Below, piece by piece: positions 42,908 through 51,819 of a stretch of 64,000 nucleotides of DNA. Source of the DNA: JBKDZP01 sp047971315. Its GTDB lineage: Bacteria > Bacillota_I > Bacilli_A > RF39 > UBA660. The notes beneath the pieces were generated by a model. It ran no database searches. It had not been told where the DNA came from and saw only the letters and a program-made list of their open reading frames with translations. The position numbers were made by a program, and so were the translations under genes. The first letter of the stretch is position 1; the number at the start of each line of letters is the position of its first letter. The stretch lies in NCBI GenBank assembly GCA_047971315.1, contig JBKDZP010000007.1, positions 1 to 64,000 of the forward strand. Reading direction: 5' to 3'.

Positions 42908-44104
42908 ATGAAATGTCCAAAATGTGAATGGAATGGAACAAAAAAAGATATCTACTGCGAAAAATGTGGTAAAAAATTAGTTAAAACATCAAAGACATTA
43001 GGTAAAAAAGTAAAAGAAAAAATATCAACAATTCCTACAAATAAAAAAAGAAAATTTATTATATTATGTATTTGTATATTTGTAATTATAGGAATATTAG
43101 AATTATTTGCATATTTTAATAGTCCAAAATTTATTGCTACAAAATATTTTAAAGCATTAATAGCAAATGATACAAAAGAAATATATGAATACCTAGAAAC
43201 TAGTGCATCAACATTTGTAACTGAAAACTTACTTACTGAAAAAATAGAAACTCTTGGAGCTGTATCTAGTTATTCTGTAAATAATATTCAACAATCTAAT
43301 AATAGTGCAATTGTAACTTTTGTCTATACATTAGAAAATAGTAGTAGAGAATATGTCGCAACTGTTAGTTTAACTAAATCAAGTAAAAATCACTATTTAA
43401 TTTTTGATAATTGGACAATAAATAGTGGAAAATTAGTAGAAAATATTAATATTAAATTACCAAAAAATTCAAAAGTAACGATAGATTCAATATCATTAGA
43501 TAATTATTTAAGTTCTAAATATTCAAATGATTACTATGATGTTTATGTAATACCTACAATGATAAAGGGGGATTATAAAATACAAATTACTCTTGAAAGT
43601 GGAATAGTTAGTGAAGATAATATAAGTATTGAATCAAATACAACATATACGCTAGGTAACATTACACTAGATGATAATTTAGAAGAATCATTATCATCAA
43701 AAGTTATAAATTCATTAAATAATTTATATATAGCTGCTTTAAATAGCAAAAATTTTAGTGAAATTTCAAGTGAATATTTTTATGAAAATAGTAATTTAGA
43801 TGATTTAGAAAGCAGTTATAAATCATTAAAAAAACATATAACTAATTCAATGGTAGATTTAAAATCAATTAATTTTACAAATGCAGATATTGAATCAGTA
43901 ATATTAAACAATACAGGAAAATTACAAATAGTTTTAACAGTTACTTATAACTATACTTCATCATATACAAATGATTCTGAAACTATTGAATATAGTGGAA
44001 ATGATATAGATACAAAAGTTGTAGTTTTATTTGATTATAGTAATGAAGAGTATCAAATTTATGATTATAGCAGTTTATATGTTAGTTATCCAGTTAAAAA
44101 ATAA
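42908..44104 (+). CDS. Zinc-ribbon membrane-anchored extracellular protein
   Basis: 398 aa. An N-terminal zinc ribbon (CPKCEWNG ... CEKCGKK, residues 2-22) is cytoplasmic; one transmembrane helix (~50-70, FIILCICIFVIIGILELFAYF) follows; the remaining ~325 residues are Ser/Asn/Thr-rich and probably outside, with an NTF2-like look near 75-130 (FIATKYFKALIANDTKEIYEYL). Same architecture as YvbJ/TcaA-type proteins of Firmicutes. Function unknown. Likely co-transcribed with the next zinc-ribbon gene. Confidence 0.7.
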   Translation: MKCPKCEWNGTKKDIYCEKCGKKLVKTSKTLGKKVKEKISTIPTNKKRKFIILCICIFVIIGILELFAYFNSPKFIATKYFKALIANDTKEIYEYLETSASTFVTENLLTEKIETLGAVSSYSVNNIQQSNNSAIVTFVYTLENSSREYVATVSLTKSSKNHYLIFDNWTINSGKLVENINIKLPKNSKVTIDSISLDNYLSSKYSNDYYDVYVIPTMIKGDYKIQITLESGIVSEDNISIESNTTYTLGNITLDDNLEESLSSKVINSLNNLYIAALNSKNFSEISSEYFYENSNLDDLESSYKSLKKHITNSMVDLKSINFTNADIESVILNNTGKLQIVLTVTYNYTSSYTNDSETIEYSGNDIDTKVVVLFDYSNEEYQIYDYSSLYVSYPVKK

Positions 44105-44156
44105 TTTAATTTTATAAAAATTCAATAAAATATTTAATAAATTAAAGGAGGAATAT

Positions 44157-44840
44157 ATGAAAAAATATTGTACAAATTGTGGTGAAGAAATAAATAAAGA
44201 AATTTGTGATTGCAAAAAAAATATAGAAGAAAATAATAAAAATACAGTATTAAATTATGTATCTACATCTATTAATTCAATATTTGAAATGATTAAAAGA
44301 CCAACTAAAACAATGAAAAACTTTGTAAATGATAAAAATTATTCTTTAGGATTAATAATAATATCAATATATTCAATAATAAATGGATTATTACTTTTAA
44401 TAATTTCAAATAAAATATGTAATGCTTATAGACCATTTTTTAGAAGAAATTATTATATGTATTCAAATGATTTATCTAAATATTCAATTTGTTTAATATT
44501 ATTAACATTTGTAGCAGTCATATTATTCGCATGTCTTTTATACTTTATTTTAAAAAAATTATTTAATTATAAAGTTTCATTTAAAAATACTTTATCATTA
44601 GTCGCAATTTCTTCAAGTTTTGATATAATAGGTGGAGTAGTAAGTATTATATTAGTTTCTATTTCTATGCCATTAGTAATTTTTTTGATGATAATCACAA
44701 AAATATTATTTTTAATAAATGTATATGATGGTATGGATAACTTAAAAGAAGAAATTAATAAAGATACCAAAGGATATATTATAGTATCTACATTTATATT
44801 TGAAATTTTAGTATTCTTAGTATTTTCATTATTTATATAG
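44157..44840 (+). CDS. Zinc-ribbon multi-pass membrane protein
   Basis: 227 aa: a short zinc ribbon at the N-terminus (YCTNCGEEINKEICDC), a linker, then five hydrophobic segments from ~63 to the end; Yip1-like layout. Ribosome site AAAGGAGG. Together with the upstream gene it forms a pair of zinc-ribbon membrane proteins; a complex is possible but not shown. Confidence 0.65.
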   Translation: MKKYCTNCGEEINKEICDCKKNIEENNKNTVLNYVSTSINSIFEMIKRPTKTMKNFVNDKNYSLGLIIISIYSIINGLLLLIISNKICNAYRPFFRRNYYMYSNDLSKYSICLILLTFVAVILFACLLYFILKKLFNYKVSFKNTLSLVAISSSFDIIGGVVSIILVSISMPLVIFLMIITKILFLINVYDGMDNLKEEINKDTKGYIIVSTFIFEILVFLVFSLFI

Positions 44841-44918
44841 TACATATAGACTAATTCATTTATTTTTGATATAATGATTTTAGTCTTTTATTATGTAAAA
44901 AAGAAAGGAGAAAAGAAA

Positions 44919-46565
44919 TTGAGTAAAATAAAAATATTTGGTCTTGGTGGACTAAATGAAAACGGAAAAAATATGTATGTTGTAGAAGTTGATAATGATA
45001 TATTTGTTTTAGAAGCAGGATTAAAATATGCAGATGATAAAATGTTAGGAATTGATTATATTATTCCAAATTACGACTATATTAAGCAAAACAAAGAGAG
45101 AATAAAAGGGATATTTATATCTCATGGACATGATAGTCAAATGGGGGCATTACCTGATATATTAGAAGAATTACCGGATTTACCTATATATGGAACAGCT
45201 TTTACAAATGAAATAATTTCAAAAGAATTAGAAATTGAAGGTATAAAAGCAACTAACTTAAATGTTATAAAACCACATATTAGAATTAATTTTGGAAAAG
45301 TTTCAATATTTCCAATTTCACTTACACATTCGGTTCCTGGTTCTGTAGGTTATGTTATTAATACAGAAAACGGAGCAATTGTATATACAAGTAACTTTGT
45401 ATTTGATCCAACAATGCAAGGTGAGTATAGTATGGATATTGGTAAACTAGCATATGTTGGAAAACAAGGTGTTTTATGTTTAATGAGTGAGTCACTTTAT
45501 GCGGATAAATCAGGATTTACATCTCCAAATAATAGAACTACACCATTAATTAAAGAATTATTACATAAAACAGATGGGAGAATTTTATTTAATGTTTTTC
45601 AAGCGCATGTACATAGAATACAAGAATTATTTGCTGAAATTATGACAACTGATAGAAAAGTAGTTGTTATGGGAAAAAAATTAGAAAGCATGCTTACAAA
45701 AGCAATTGATTCTAACATTGTTGATTTTGATAAAAACAGATTATGTTCAATACATCATGTTAATGATGAAGGAATAGTTGTTTTAATTTCTGATGAAAGA
45801 GAAAAACCATTTTCTAATATAACAAGAATTGTAAAAGGATACGATAAATTTATAAAATTATCTGAAGATGATACAGTAGTATTCGCATCACCTGTATATG
45901 ATGGTATGGAAAAAAGTTCATCAAAAATACATGATAGTATTTCCAAAATAGGTTCTAAACTTGTTATTCTTTCTAGTAAAAAATATTTAGGTAATCACGC
46001 ATCTAGTGAAGATTTAATGATGATGATTAATCTGATGAATCCAAAATATTACTTTCCAGTAATTGGCGAATTTAGACATCAAGTAGCAAATTCTAGTGCT
46101 GCAAAAAAAGCTGGTATTATGGAACAAAATATTTTACTAAGATTAAACGGTGAAGTAGCACAATTCGAAAATGGAGAGCTAGCTAAAGCTGATGAAAAAA
46201 TTAAAGTAGATGATATTTTAGTTGATGGAAAACAAGCAGGTGATATTGGAGAATTAGTATTAAAAGATAGAGAACTTTTAAGCGGGAACGGTATTGTAAT
46301 AGTGAGTGCTACATTAAGTAGATCTACAAAACAAGTTCTAGCTGGTCCTGAAATATTAACAAGAGGATTCATATATGTAAAAGATAATACTGATTTAATA
46401 AAAGAAGCTGAAAAAATTTCATTAGCTGTAATTGAAGAAAATACAAAACCAAATTATGTTGATTTTAATAAAATCAAATCAGGTATTCGTGATAAATTAG
46501 GTAAGTATTTATATCATGAAACAGAATGTAAACCTATGATTTTAATAGTAATGCAAGAAGTATAG
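44919..46565 (+). CDS. rnjB: RNase J2-type beta-CASP protein, metal ligands lost
   Basis: 548 aa from the TTG at 44919 (ribosome site AAAGGAG). Full RNase J architecture (metallo-beta-lactamase, beta-CASP, C-terminal domain), with KYLGNHASSEDLMMMINLM and GPEILTRGFIYV. The catalytic HxHxDH is changed to HGHDSQ and the third metal Asp (GDFxFD in active RNase J) is Asn (TSNFVFD). So it is probably not itself active. RNase J2 of Bacilli is likewise a weakly active partner of RNase J1, which must be encoded elsewhere. Confidence 0.9.
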   Translation: MSKIKIFGLGGLNENGKNMYVVEVDNDIFVLEAGLKYADDKMLGIDYIIPNYDYIKQNKERIKGIFISHGHDSQMGALPDILEELPDLPIYGTAFTNEIISKELEIEGIKATNLNVIKPHIRINFGKVSIFPISLTHSVPGSVGYVINTENGAIVYTSNFVFDPTMQGEYSMDIGKLAYVGKQGVLCLMSESLYADKSGFTSPNNRTTPLIKELLHKTDGRILFNVFQAHVHRIQELFAEIMTTDRKVVVMGKKLESMLTKAIDSNIVDFDKNRLCSIHHVNDEGIVVLISDEREKPFSNITRIVKGYDKFIKLSEDDTVVFASPVYDGMEKSSSKIHDSISKIGSKLVILSSKKYLGNHASSEDLMMMINLMNPKYYFPVIGEFRHQVANSSAAKKAGIMEQNILLRLNGEVAQFENGELAKADEKIKVDDILVDGKQAGDIGELVLKDRELLSGNGIVIVSATLSRSTKQVLAGPEILTRGFIYVKDNTDLIKEAEKISLAVIEENTKPNYVDFNKIKSGIRDKLGKYLYHETECKPMILIVMQEV

Positions 46566-46699
46566 CATTACTTTTTTTTAAGTATTTCAAATAAAGTACA
46601 AATTTCTACAAAATTGTATAAATCTATTGTAATATAAAAAGAATTTGTGATACTATTATATAGTAACCAAGAGTAGTTATAAAAGTAAAAATTATGTGA

Positions 46700-46749
46700 T
46701 TAAAATACTATTTATAGAGGTTATTAATAATCTATAAATAGTATTTTAA
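46700..46749 (+). repeat. 19-bp perfect inverted repeat in 5' region of ABC exporter
   Basis: Arms 46700-46718 and 46731-46749 are exact reverse complements (TTAAAATACTATTTATAGA and its complement) around a 12-nt loop. There is no T-run after it on the + strand. It ends 21 nt before the ATG at 46771, right before the GAAGGAAG ribosome site. Confidence 0.7.
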
Positions 46750-46770
46750 TAAAAAAGAAGGAAGATTTAA

Positions 46771-48474
46771 ATGAATAATGTAGAAGGTCTAACAAAACAA
46801 ATTTTAAAAGAATCAAAAAAAGAAATTATAGATAAAGTTATTATTTCAATTATAAATAGAGGATTACTACTAGTAATTCCAATTATTTATAGTACACTTA
46901 TTGATCAAACAACCCTAAAAAACTTTGATATAGTTGTATACTATATCATTGCTTTAGCTTTATTTTCAATACTTTACTATATATCTGATGCAATAAATAT
47001 GATAATTTTTAATAAATTGTATAGAAAAATATATCATAAATTTGTAATGAAAGCATATGACAGTACAATGAATAATTCACTATATAGTCTCTCTAGATTT
47101 TCTTTAGGAGAATATTCTAATATTTTAAGAGACGATGTAGTAGTAATGTCAGCATATTTTTCAAATTTCATTATGTGGATGGTTAAATTAGCTGAATTAA
47201 TTTTCATCTTTGGATATTTTTTCATCATAAATAAAAACATATTTATTTCTACATTAATAATATTTATATTAATGATAATTTATTTAAAAATAGGTGGTAA
47301 AAAAACTCAGATTTATAATGATGATAGAAAACAAAAATTAGATAAAAATAGTGCAATTGTAATAGAAACATTCAATGGAATAAAAGAAATAAAAGGATTT
47401 TATATTTTTGAACAAATAAAACAAAAAATCGATAAAACTTGTAGTGAATTTCTAAAGTCAGACTCAAAATATAGTAATTATGGTAATAATGCTAAAAATG
47501 TAGTTCTAATTTGGACAGAAATAGTTAGAATAATCCTTGTTGGCTATGGAATTTATCTATTTTCAGTAGGTAAAATGGAATTAGGAGTAATACTTCTAAT
47601 ATATACATATTATAGTAAAATACTAGATAATTTCACAATACTTTCAACAATAAGTGTTGAAAGAAAAAATCTAAGAGTATCACAAAATAGATTTAATAAA
47701 TTACTAATATATCAAAAAACAAATGAATTAAATTACTATCCAAAAAAAGATTATCAAGGAAGTATAAAATTTGAAGAAGTTTTATATGGTAATAAACAAG
47801 ATCCAATTTTAAACTGTATCTCATTTAAAATACCATCTAATAGTTACACAGTAATTACTGGAAAATTTGGTAGTGGTAAAACTGGAATATTTGATTTATT
47901 ACTTAAACTAAATAGACAACATAACGGTAAAATAACAATTGATGATAATGAAATTGAACTAATTGATGATCTTACATATTATAATTTAATATCGTCAGTT
48001 AGAAAAAGACCAACATTTTTTGATGCAAGTATAATAGAAAATCTTCAAATGGTTGAAAACAATGAAGAAAAAATATTTGAAATATGTAGAATGCTTAAAA
48101 TTCATGATGATATATTACGACTTTCGGATGATTATAACACCAACATTAACAGCAAAACAGAAAAAATATCAGATCAACTAAAACATATGTTAGCAATTTC
48201 TAGAGTACTTATAAAAGATTCTAAAATAATGTTATTTGATGAAACAATTAGTGGACTAGATAATGAAAATCAAAAAAATGTTCTAAATATTTTAAATAAT
48301 CTTAAAGAAAATCATACTATTATTATAATTACTAGAGAAAAAGAAATAATGAAAAAAGCTGATAAAATAATTGTTGTTGATGAAAATATAATTGCAGAAG
48401 AAGGAACATATAAATCATTAATGAGAAAAAAAGGAATTTATTTCAATTTATTTGGAGTTGATATAGAACTTTAA
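46771..48474 (+). CDS. ABC exporter half-transporter with degenerate ATPase motifs
   Basis: 567 aa: ~6 membrane helices (1-310), then an ATPase domain. Walker A GKFGSGKTGIFD and Walker B IMLFDETISGLD are present. The LSGGQ signature is replaced by KISDQLKHMLAISR and the switch His is missing (IIIITREKE instead of ITHR). In a homodimer these changes would impair hydrolysis, so it may pair with another half or have a non-transport role. Monocistronic, with a strong hairpin in its 5' region. Confidence 0.85.
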   Translation: MNNVEGLTKQILKESKKEIIDKVIISIINRGLLLVIPIIYSTLIDQTTLKNFDIVVYYIIALALFSILYYISDAINMIIFNKLYRKIYHKFVMKAYDSTMNNSLYSLSRFSLGEYSNILRDDVVVMSAYFSNFIMWMVKLAELIFIFGYFFIINKNIFISTLIIFILMIIYLKIGGKKTQIYNDDRKQKLDKNSAIVIETFNGIKEIKGFYIFEQIKQKIDKTCSEFLKSDSKYSNYGNNAKNVVLIWTEIVRIILVGYGIYLFSVGKMELGVILLIYTYYSKILDNFTILSTISVERKNLRVSQNRFNKLLIYQKTNELNYYPKKDYQGSIKFEEVLYGNKQDPILNCISFKIPSNSYTVITGKFGSGKTGIFDLLLKLNRQHNGKITIDDNEIELIDDLTYYNLISSVRKRPTFFDASIIENLQMVENNEEKIFEICRMLKIHDDILRLSDDYNTNINSKTEKISDQLKHMLAISRVLIKDSKIMLFDETISGLDNENQKNVLNILNNLKENHTIIIITREKEIMKKADKIIVVDENIIAEEGTYKSLMRKKGIYFNLFGVDIEL

Positions 48475-48507
48475 GTCTAAAAAAACCAAAAAAACATATA
48501 TATTTGT

Positions 48508-48537
48508 TGTAATATATTAAAAATATATGATATAATA
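48508..48537 (+). promoter_or_regulatory. rpsB promoter
   Basis: TTGTAA at 48508-48513, 18-nt spacer, TATAAT at 48532-48537. Confidence 0.6.
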
Positions 48538-48560
48538 TTTTTGGCTTTTTCAAATACACA

Positions 48561-48615
48561 CATTACGGATTTTTATGCCTAGTGCCGCTTGGTGGTATAA
48601 AAAGAAGATGTAATG
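48561..48615 (+). promoter_or_regulatory. Structured leader RNA of rpsB
   Basis: An outer stem CATTAC/GTAATG (48561-48566 with 48610-48615) encloses a 10-bp stem (48570-48579 with 48594-48603, one G-U) and a GC-rich loop (tagtgccgcttggt). The loop stands out from the AT-rich surroundings. The structure lies between promoter and start of the S2 gene, where ribosomal-protein autoregulation is common; a match to a named leader family could not be made. Confidence 0.55.
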
Positions 48616-48643
48616 GAGGAAATAACAAAAGGAGGAGATTAAT

Positions 48644-49792
48644 ATGGCAGTAGTGTCAATGAATTATTTATTAGAAGCAGGTGTTCACTTTGGTCATCAA
48701 ACTAAAAGATGGAACCCAAAAATGAAAGAATATATTTTTACAGCAAGAGATGAAATATATATAATTGATTTACAAAAAACAGCAAAAAAAATCGAAGAAG
48801 CATATGCAGTTTTAAAATCAATAGCTGGAAATGGTGGTAAGGTTCTATTTGTTGGAACTAGAAAACAAGCTAGTGAAGCTATTAAAGAAGAAGCAATTAG
48901 ATCAGAATCATTTTATGTAGCTGAAAGATGGTTAGGTGGTACTTTAACAAACTTCAAAACTATCAGAAGAAGAGTAAAAAGATTAGAAGAAATTGAAAAA
49001 ATGGAAAGTGATGGTACATTCGCACTTTTACCTAAAAAAGAAGTAATTGGAATTAAAAAAGAATATGACAAATTAAACAAATTATTATGTGGTATTCGTG
49101 AAATGTATAAATTACCAGCTGCATTATTTATAGTAGATCCATCAAAAGAAGACATAGCAATCAAAGAAGCAAGAATTTTAAATATTCCAGTATTTGGAAT
49201 AGTAGATACAAATTGTGATCCAGATATGGTTGATTATGTAATTCCAGGAAATGATGATGCAATTCGTGCTGTAAAACTAATTACAGGTGTAATGGCAAAT
49301 GCAATTGTAGAAGCAAATGGTGGAAAAATAGTTGATTATGTAAAAGAAGATGATAAATCAGAAAACATAATGGAAAGAGCAGTAGAAAGCGTAAGAAGAA
49401 AAGAAGATAGACCAAAACGTTTCAATAATAACTTCGATAATAAAAATAACAATAATAAATTCAATTCTAATAGACCAAATAGATACAATGACAATAAATC
49501 TAATGATAACAGATATAATAATAAACCAAACGACAATAGATTTAATGAAAATAGATCTAATAATAAACCATTTGAAAATAATACAAATGATTATAGAAAA
49601 TCTAATATTAGAGTTGAAAACCAAGAAACTACACCATTAACTATAGTTGTAGAAACTGTTAAAGAAGAAAAAGCACAAACAGTAGATTTTAGTAAAGCAA
49701 CAGTTGCTGAACTAAGAGAAATGGCTAAAGTTAAAGATGTTAAAGGATATACAACAATGAAAAAATCTGAGCTTTTAGAAGCTTTAAAATAA
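48644..49792 (+). CDS. rpsB: 30S ribosomal protein S2 with disordered and Rho-N-like C-terminal extension
   Basis: 382 aa, about 130 more than usual. Residues 1-~235 are standard S2 (LLEAGVHFGHQTKRWNPKM, VGTRKQASEAIKEEA, ERWLGGTLTNFKTI, LPAALFIVDPSKE, VFGIVDTNCDPDMVDYVIPGNDDAIRA). Then comes an Asn-rich low-complexity stretch (~262-315, repeats of the type NRYN/DNRFN/NKPN). The last ~35 residues (FSKATVAELREMAKVKDVKG ... MKKSELLEAL) form a SAP/Rho N-terminal-like helix-extended-loop-helix domain that typically binds nucleic acid. The frame is continuous and codon use unchanged, so the fusion is real. Confidence 0.95.
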   Translation: MAVVSMNYLLEAGVHFGHQTKRWNPKMKEYIFTARDEIYIIDLQKTAKKIEEAYAVLKSIAGNGGKVLFVGTRKQASEAIKEEAIRSESFYVAERWLGGTLTNFKTIRRRVKRLEEIEKMESDGTFALLPKKEVIGIKKEYDKLNKLLCGIREMYKLPAALFIVDPSKEDIAIKEARILNIPVFGIVDTNCDPDMVDYVIPGNDDAIRAVKLITGVMANAIVEANGGKIVDYVKEDDKSENIMERAVESVRRKEDRPKRFNNNFDNKNNNNKFNSNRPNRYNDNKSNDNRYNNKPNDNRFNENRSNNKPFENNTNDYRKSNIRVENQETTPLTIVVETVKEEKAQTVDFSKATVAELREMAKVKDVKGYTTMKKSELLEALK

Positions 49793-49798
49793 ATATAT

Positions 49799-49822
49799 AA
49801 AGGTGATAAAATCACCTTTTTT
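49799..49822 (+). terminator. Attenuator-type terminator between rpsB and tsf
   Basis: AAAGGTGAT/ATCACCTTT 9-bp stem with AAA loop and T-run, 20 nt before the tsf start. Confidence 0.75.
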
Positions 49823-49841
49823 AAAAAAGAGGAGGAAATAT

Positions 49842-50720
49842 ATGATAAATGCAAGCTTAGTAAAAGAACTAAGAGAAAAAACTGGAGCTGGAATGTTAGA
49901 TTGCAAAAAAGCTTTAGAAGAAACTGCTGGTGATATTGATGCATCAATTGATTGGCTAAGAGAAAAAGGAATCTCTAAAGCTGCTAAAAAAGCTGATCGT
50001 ATAGCTGCAGAAGGTTTAGCATCAGTTTTAATTGATGGAAATAAAGCAGTTATAGTAGAAATTAATTCAGAAACTGATTTTGTTTCTAAAAATGAAGAAT
50101 TTAAAGAATTAGTTAATGAAGTATTAAAAACTTTAATTGAAAGTGATGCCGATACAGTAGAAGTAGCAGAAAAATTAATTTGCTCAAACGGTCAAACTAT
50201 TGAAGACTATATTATTGCAAAAACAGCTAAAATAGGTGAAAAATTAAGCTTTAGAAGATTTATTAGAATAGAAAAAGATTCTAATGAAACATTTGGAGAA
50301 TATATTCACATGGGTGGTAGAATTGCTGTTCTAACAATCTTAAATGGAGCAAATATTGATGTTGCTAAAGATGTATCTATGCACGCAGCTGCAATGAGAC
50401 CTTTATATGTTAGAAGAGAAAATGTTCCAACAGAAGTAATTGAGCATGAAAGAGAAGTTCTAAAAGAACAAGCAATTAATGAAGGAAAACAACCAGAAAT
50501 CGCTGAAAAAATGGTTGAAGGAAGAGTTCAAAAATACTATAAAGAAAATTGTTTAGAAGAACAACCATTTGTTAAAGATCAAGATATGTCAGTAAGTACA
50601 TATGTAAAAAATAATGGTGGCTCAATTTTAAATATGTTCCGTTTCGAAGTAGGAGAAGGAATTGAAAAAAATGAGTGTGATTTTGCTACAGAAGTAATGA
50701 ATCAAATAGGAAATAAATAA
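49842..50720 (+). CDS. tsf: Translation elongation factor EF-Ts
   Basis: 292 aa guanine-nucleotide exchange factor for EF-Tu. UBA-like N-terminus VKELREKTGAGMLDCKKALEE, core EINSETDFVSKNEEF, HMGGRIAVLTIL, MHAAAMRPLYV and the C-terminal GEGIEK. The ATG at 49842 follows GAGGAGG. Confidence 0.97.
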   Translation: MINASLVKELREKTGAGMLDCKKALEETAGDIDASIDWLREKGISKAAKKADRIAAEGLASVLIDGNKAVIVEINSETDFVSKNEEFKELVNEVLKTLIESDADTVEVAEKLICSNGQTIEDYIIAKTAKIGEKLSFRRFIRIEKDSNETFGEYIHMGGRIAVLTILNGANIDVAKDVSMHAAAMRPLYVRRENVPTEVIEHEREVLKEQAINEGKQPEIAEKMVEGRVQKYYKENCLEEQPFVKDQDMSVSTYVKNNGGSILNMFRFEVGEGIEKNECDFATEVMNQIGNK

Positions 50721-50745
50721 AAGACAAAAAATTGTCTTTTTTTCA
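50721..50745 (+). terminator. Terminator after tsf
   Basis: AAGACAA/TTGTCTT stem with a short A loop and T-run. Confidence 0.75.
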
Positions 50746-50816
50746 TAATCATTTATGATATACTTGATAAAAATCATATTATATAATATAATGTTTAGAG
50801 AATGAGAGGATTAATT

Positions 50817-51359
50817 ATGGAAGATATTTTAAATCAAACAAAACTACGCATGGAAAGTGCAATAGAAAATATGAAAAAAAGACTACAAAATATAAGAGCA
50901 GGTAGAGCAAACCCATCTATATTAGATAATGTAACAGTTCTATACTATGGATCAGATACACCTTTAATGCAATTAGCTACAATTTCAATACCAGAAGCTA
51001 GACAATTGTGTATTAAACCATTTGATAAATCATGTATTGGTAGTATTGAAAAAGCAATATTTGAAGCAAATATTGGACTAACACCAAATAATAATGGTGA
51101 AATTATAATTTTAAATATTCCAGCTTTAACTGAAGAAACAAGAAGAGATTACGTTAAACAAGCAAAAAATATTGGTGAAGAATGTAAAATAGCTTTAAGA
51201 AATATTCGTCAAGATTCAAATAATGAAATAAAAAAATTAGAAATAGCTGAAGATACAATCAAAACTACTCAAGAAGAAGTACAAGAATTAATTAATAAAT
51301 TCAATAAAACAGTTGAAGATCTAACAAAAATTAAAGAAACAGAATTAATGAGTATTTAA
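50817..51359 (+). CDS. frr: Ribosome recycling factor
   Basis: 180 aa: LRMESAIENMKKRLQNIRAGRANPSIL, VLYYGSDTPLMQLATISIPEARQL, LTEETRRDYVKQAKNIGEECKIALRNIRQD. Splits post-termination ribosomes with EF-G. The ATG at 50817 follows GAGAGG. pyrH, which usually lies between tsf and frr, is missing at this place. Confidence 0.97.
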   Translation: MEDILNQTKLRMESAIENMKKRLQNIRAGRANPSILDNVTVLYYGSDTPLMQLATISIPEARQLCIKPFDKSCIGSIEKAIFEANIGLTPNNNGEIIILNIPALTEETRRDYVKQAKNIGEECKIALRNIRQDSNNEIKKLEIAEDTIKTTQEEVQELINKFNKTVEDLTKIKETELMSI

Positions 51360-51409
51360 TTCTTTTTTTTTAACTATAAATGTGGTAAAATTAGTTAAAG
51401 GTGATAAAT

Positions 51410-51811
51410 ATGGAACAACAAACACGTAGTGAATTAAGAAAAAAAATAATGACAATTTTATATCAAATAAATGTATATAAAAATAATAAAATGAAATATT
51501 CAGTTGATGATATATTAAAAGAAGTATTAGAAATTGATAATGAATTTGTCAAAGACAGTGTATATGGAGTAATTACATATCAAGAAGAATTAGAAAAAAT
51601 TGCAAATAAATATTTAGAAGGTTGGTCAATTGATAGACTAGGAAACACAGATAAAGCAATTTTACAACTAGGTTTATATGAATTAATCTATACTAATACT
51701 CCAGATATTGTATGTATAAATGAAGCTATTGAACTTGCAAAATTATATAGTGATGATAGTGTAAGAAAAATGATAAATGGTGTTTTAGATACTGCATACA
51801 ATAATAAGTAG
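51410..51811 (+). CDS. nusB: Transcription antitermination factor NusB
   Basis: 133 aa: TRSELRKKIMTILYQINVY, YLEGWSIDRLGNTDKAILQLGLYEL, VCINEAIELAKLYSDDSVRKMINGVLD. Full length. Binds BoxA RNA with S10 during rRNA transcription. 8 nt before xseA. Confidence 0.93.
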   Translation: MEQQTRSELRKKIMTILYQINVYKNNKMKYSVDDILKEVLEIDNEFVKDSVYGVITYQEELEKIANKYLEGWSIDRLGNTDKAILQLGLYELIYTNTPDIVCINEAIELAKLYSDDSVRKMINGVLDTAYNNK

Positions 51812-51819
51812 GTGAAATA

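Noticed and set aside
44874..44918. Upstream extension of the RNase J2 gene
   Set aside because: The extra residues are not family-like, and the TTG at 44919 has a correctly spaced AAAGGAG directly before SKIKIFGLGG.
49440..49620. Asn-rich stretch of S2 as frameshift or assembly artefact
   Set aside because: The frame stays open through it and returns to a well-formed C-terminal domain; codon use is unchanged. Reading the opposite strand here only mirrors the repeats.
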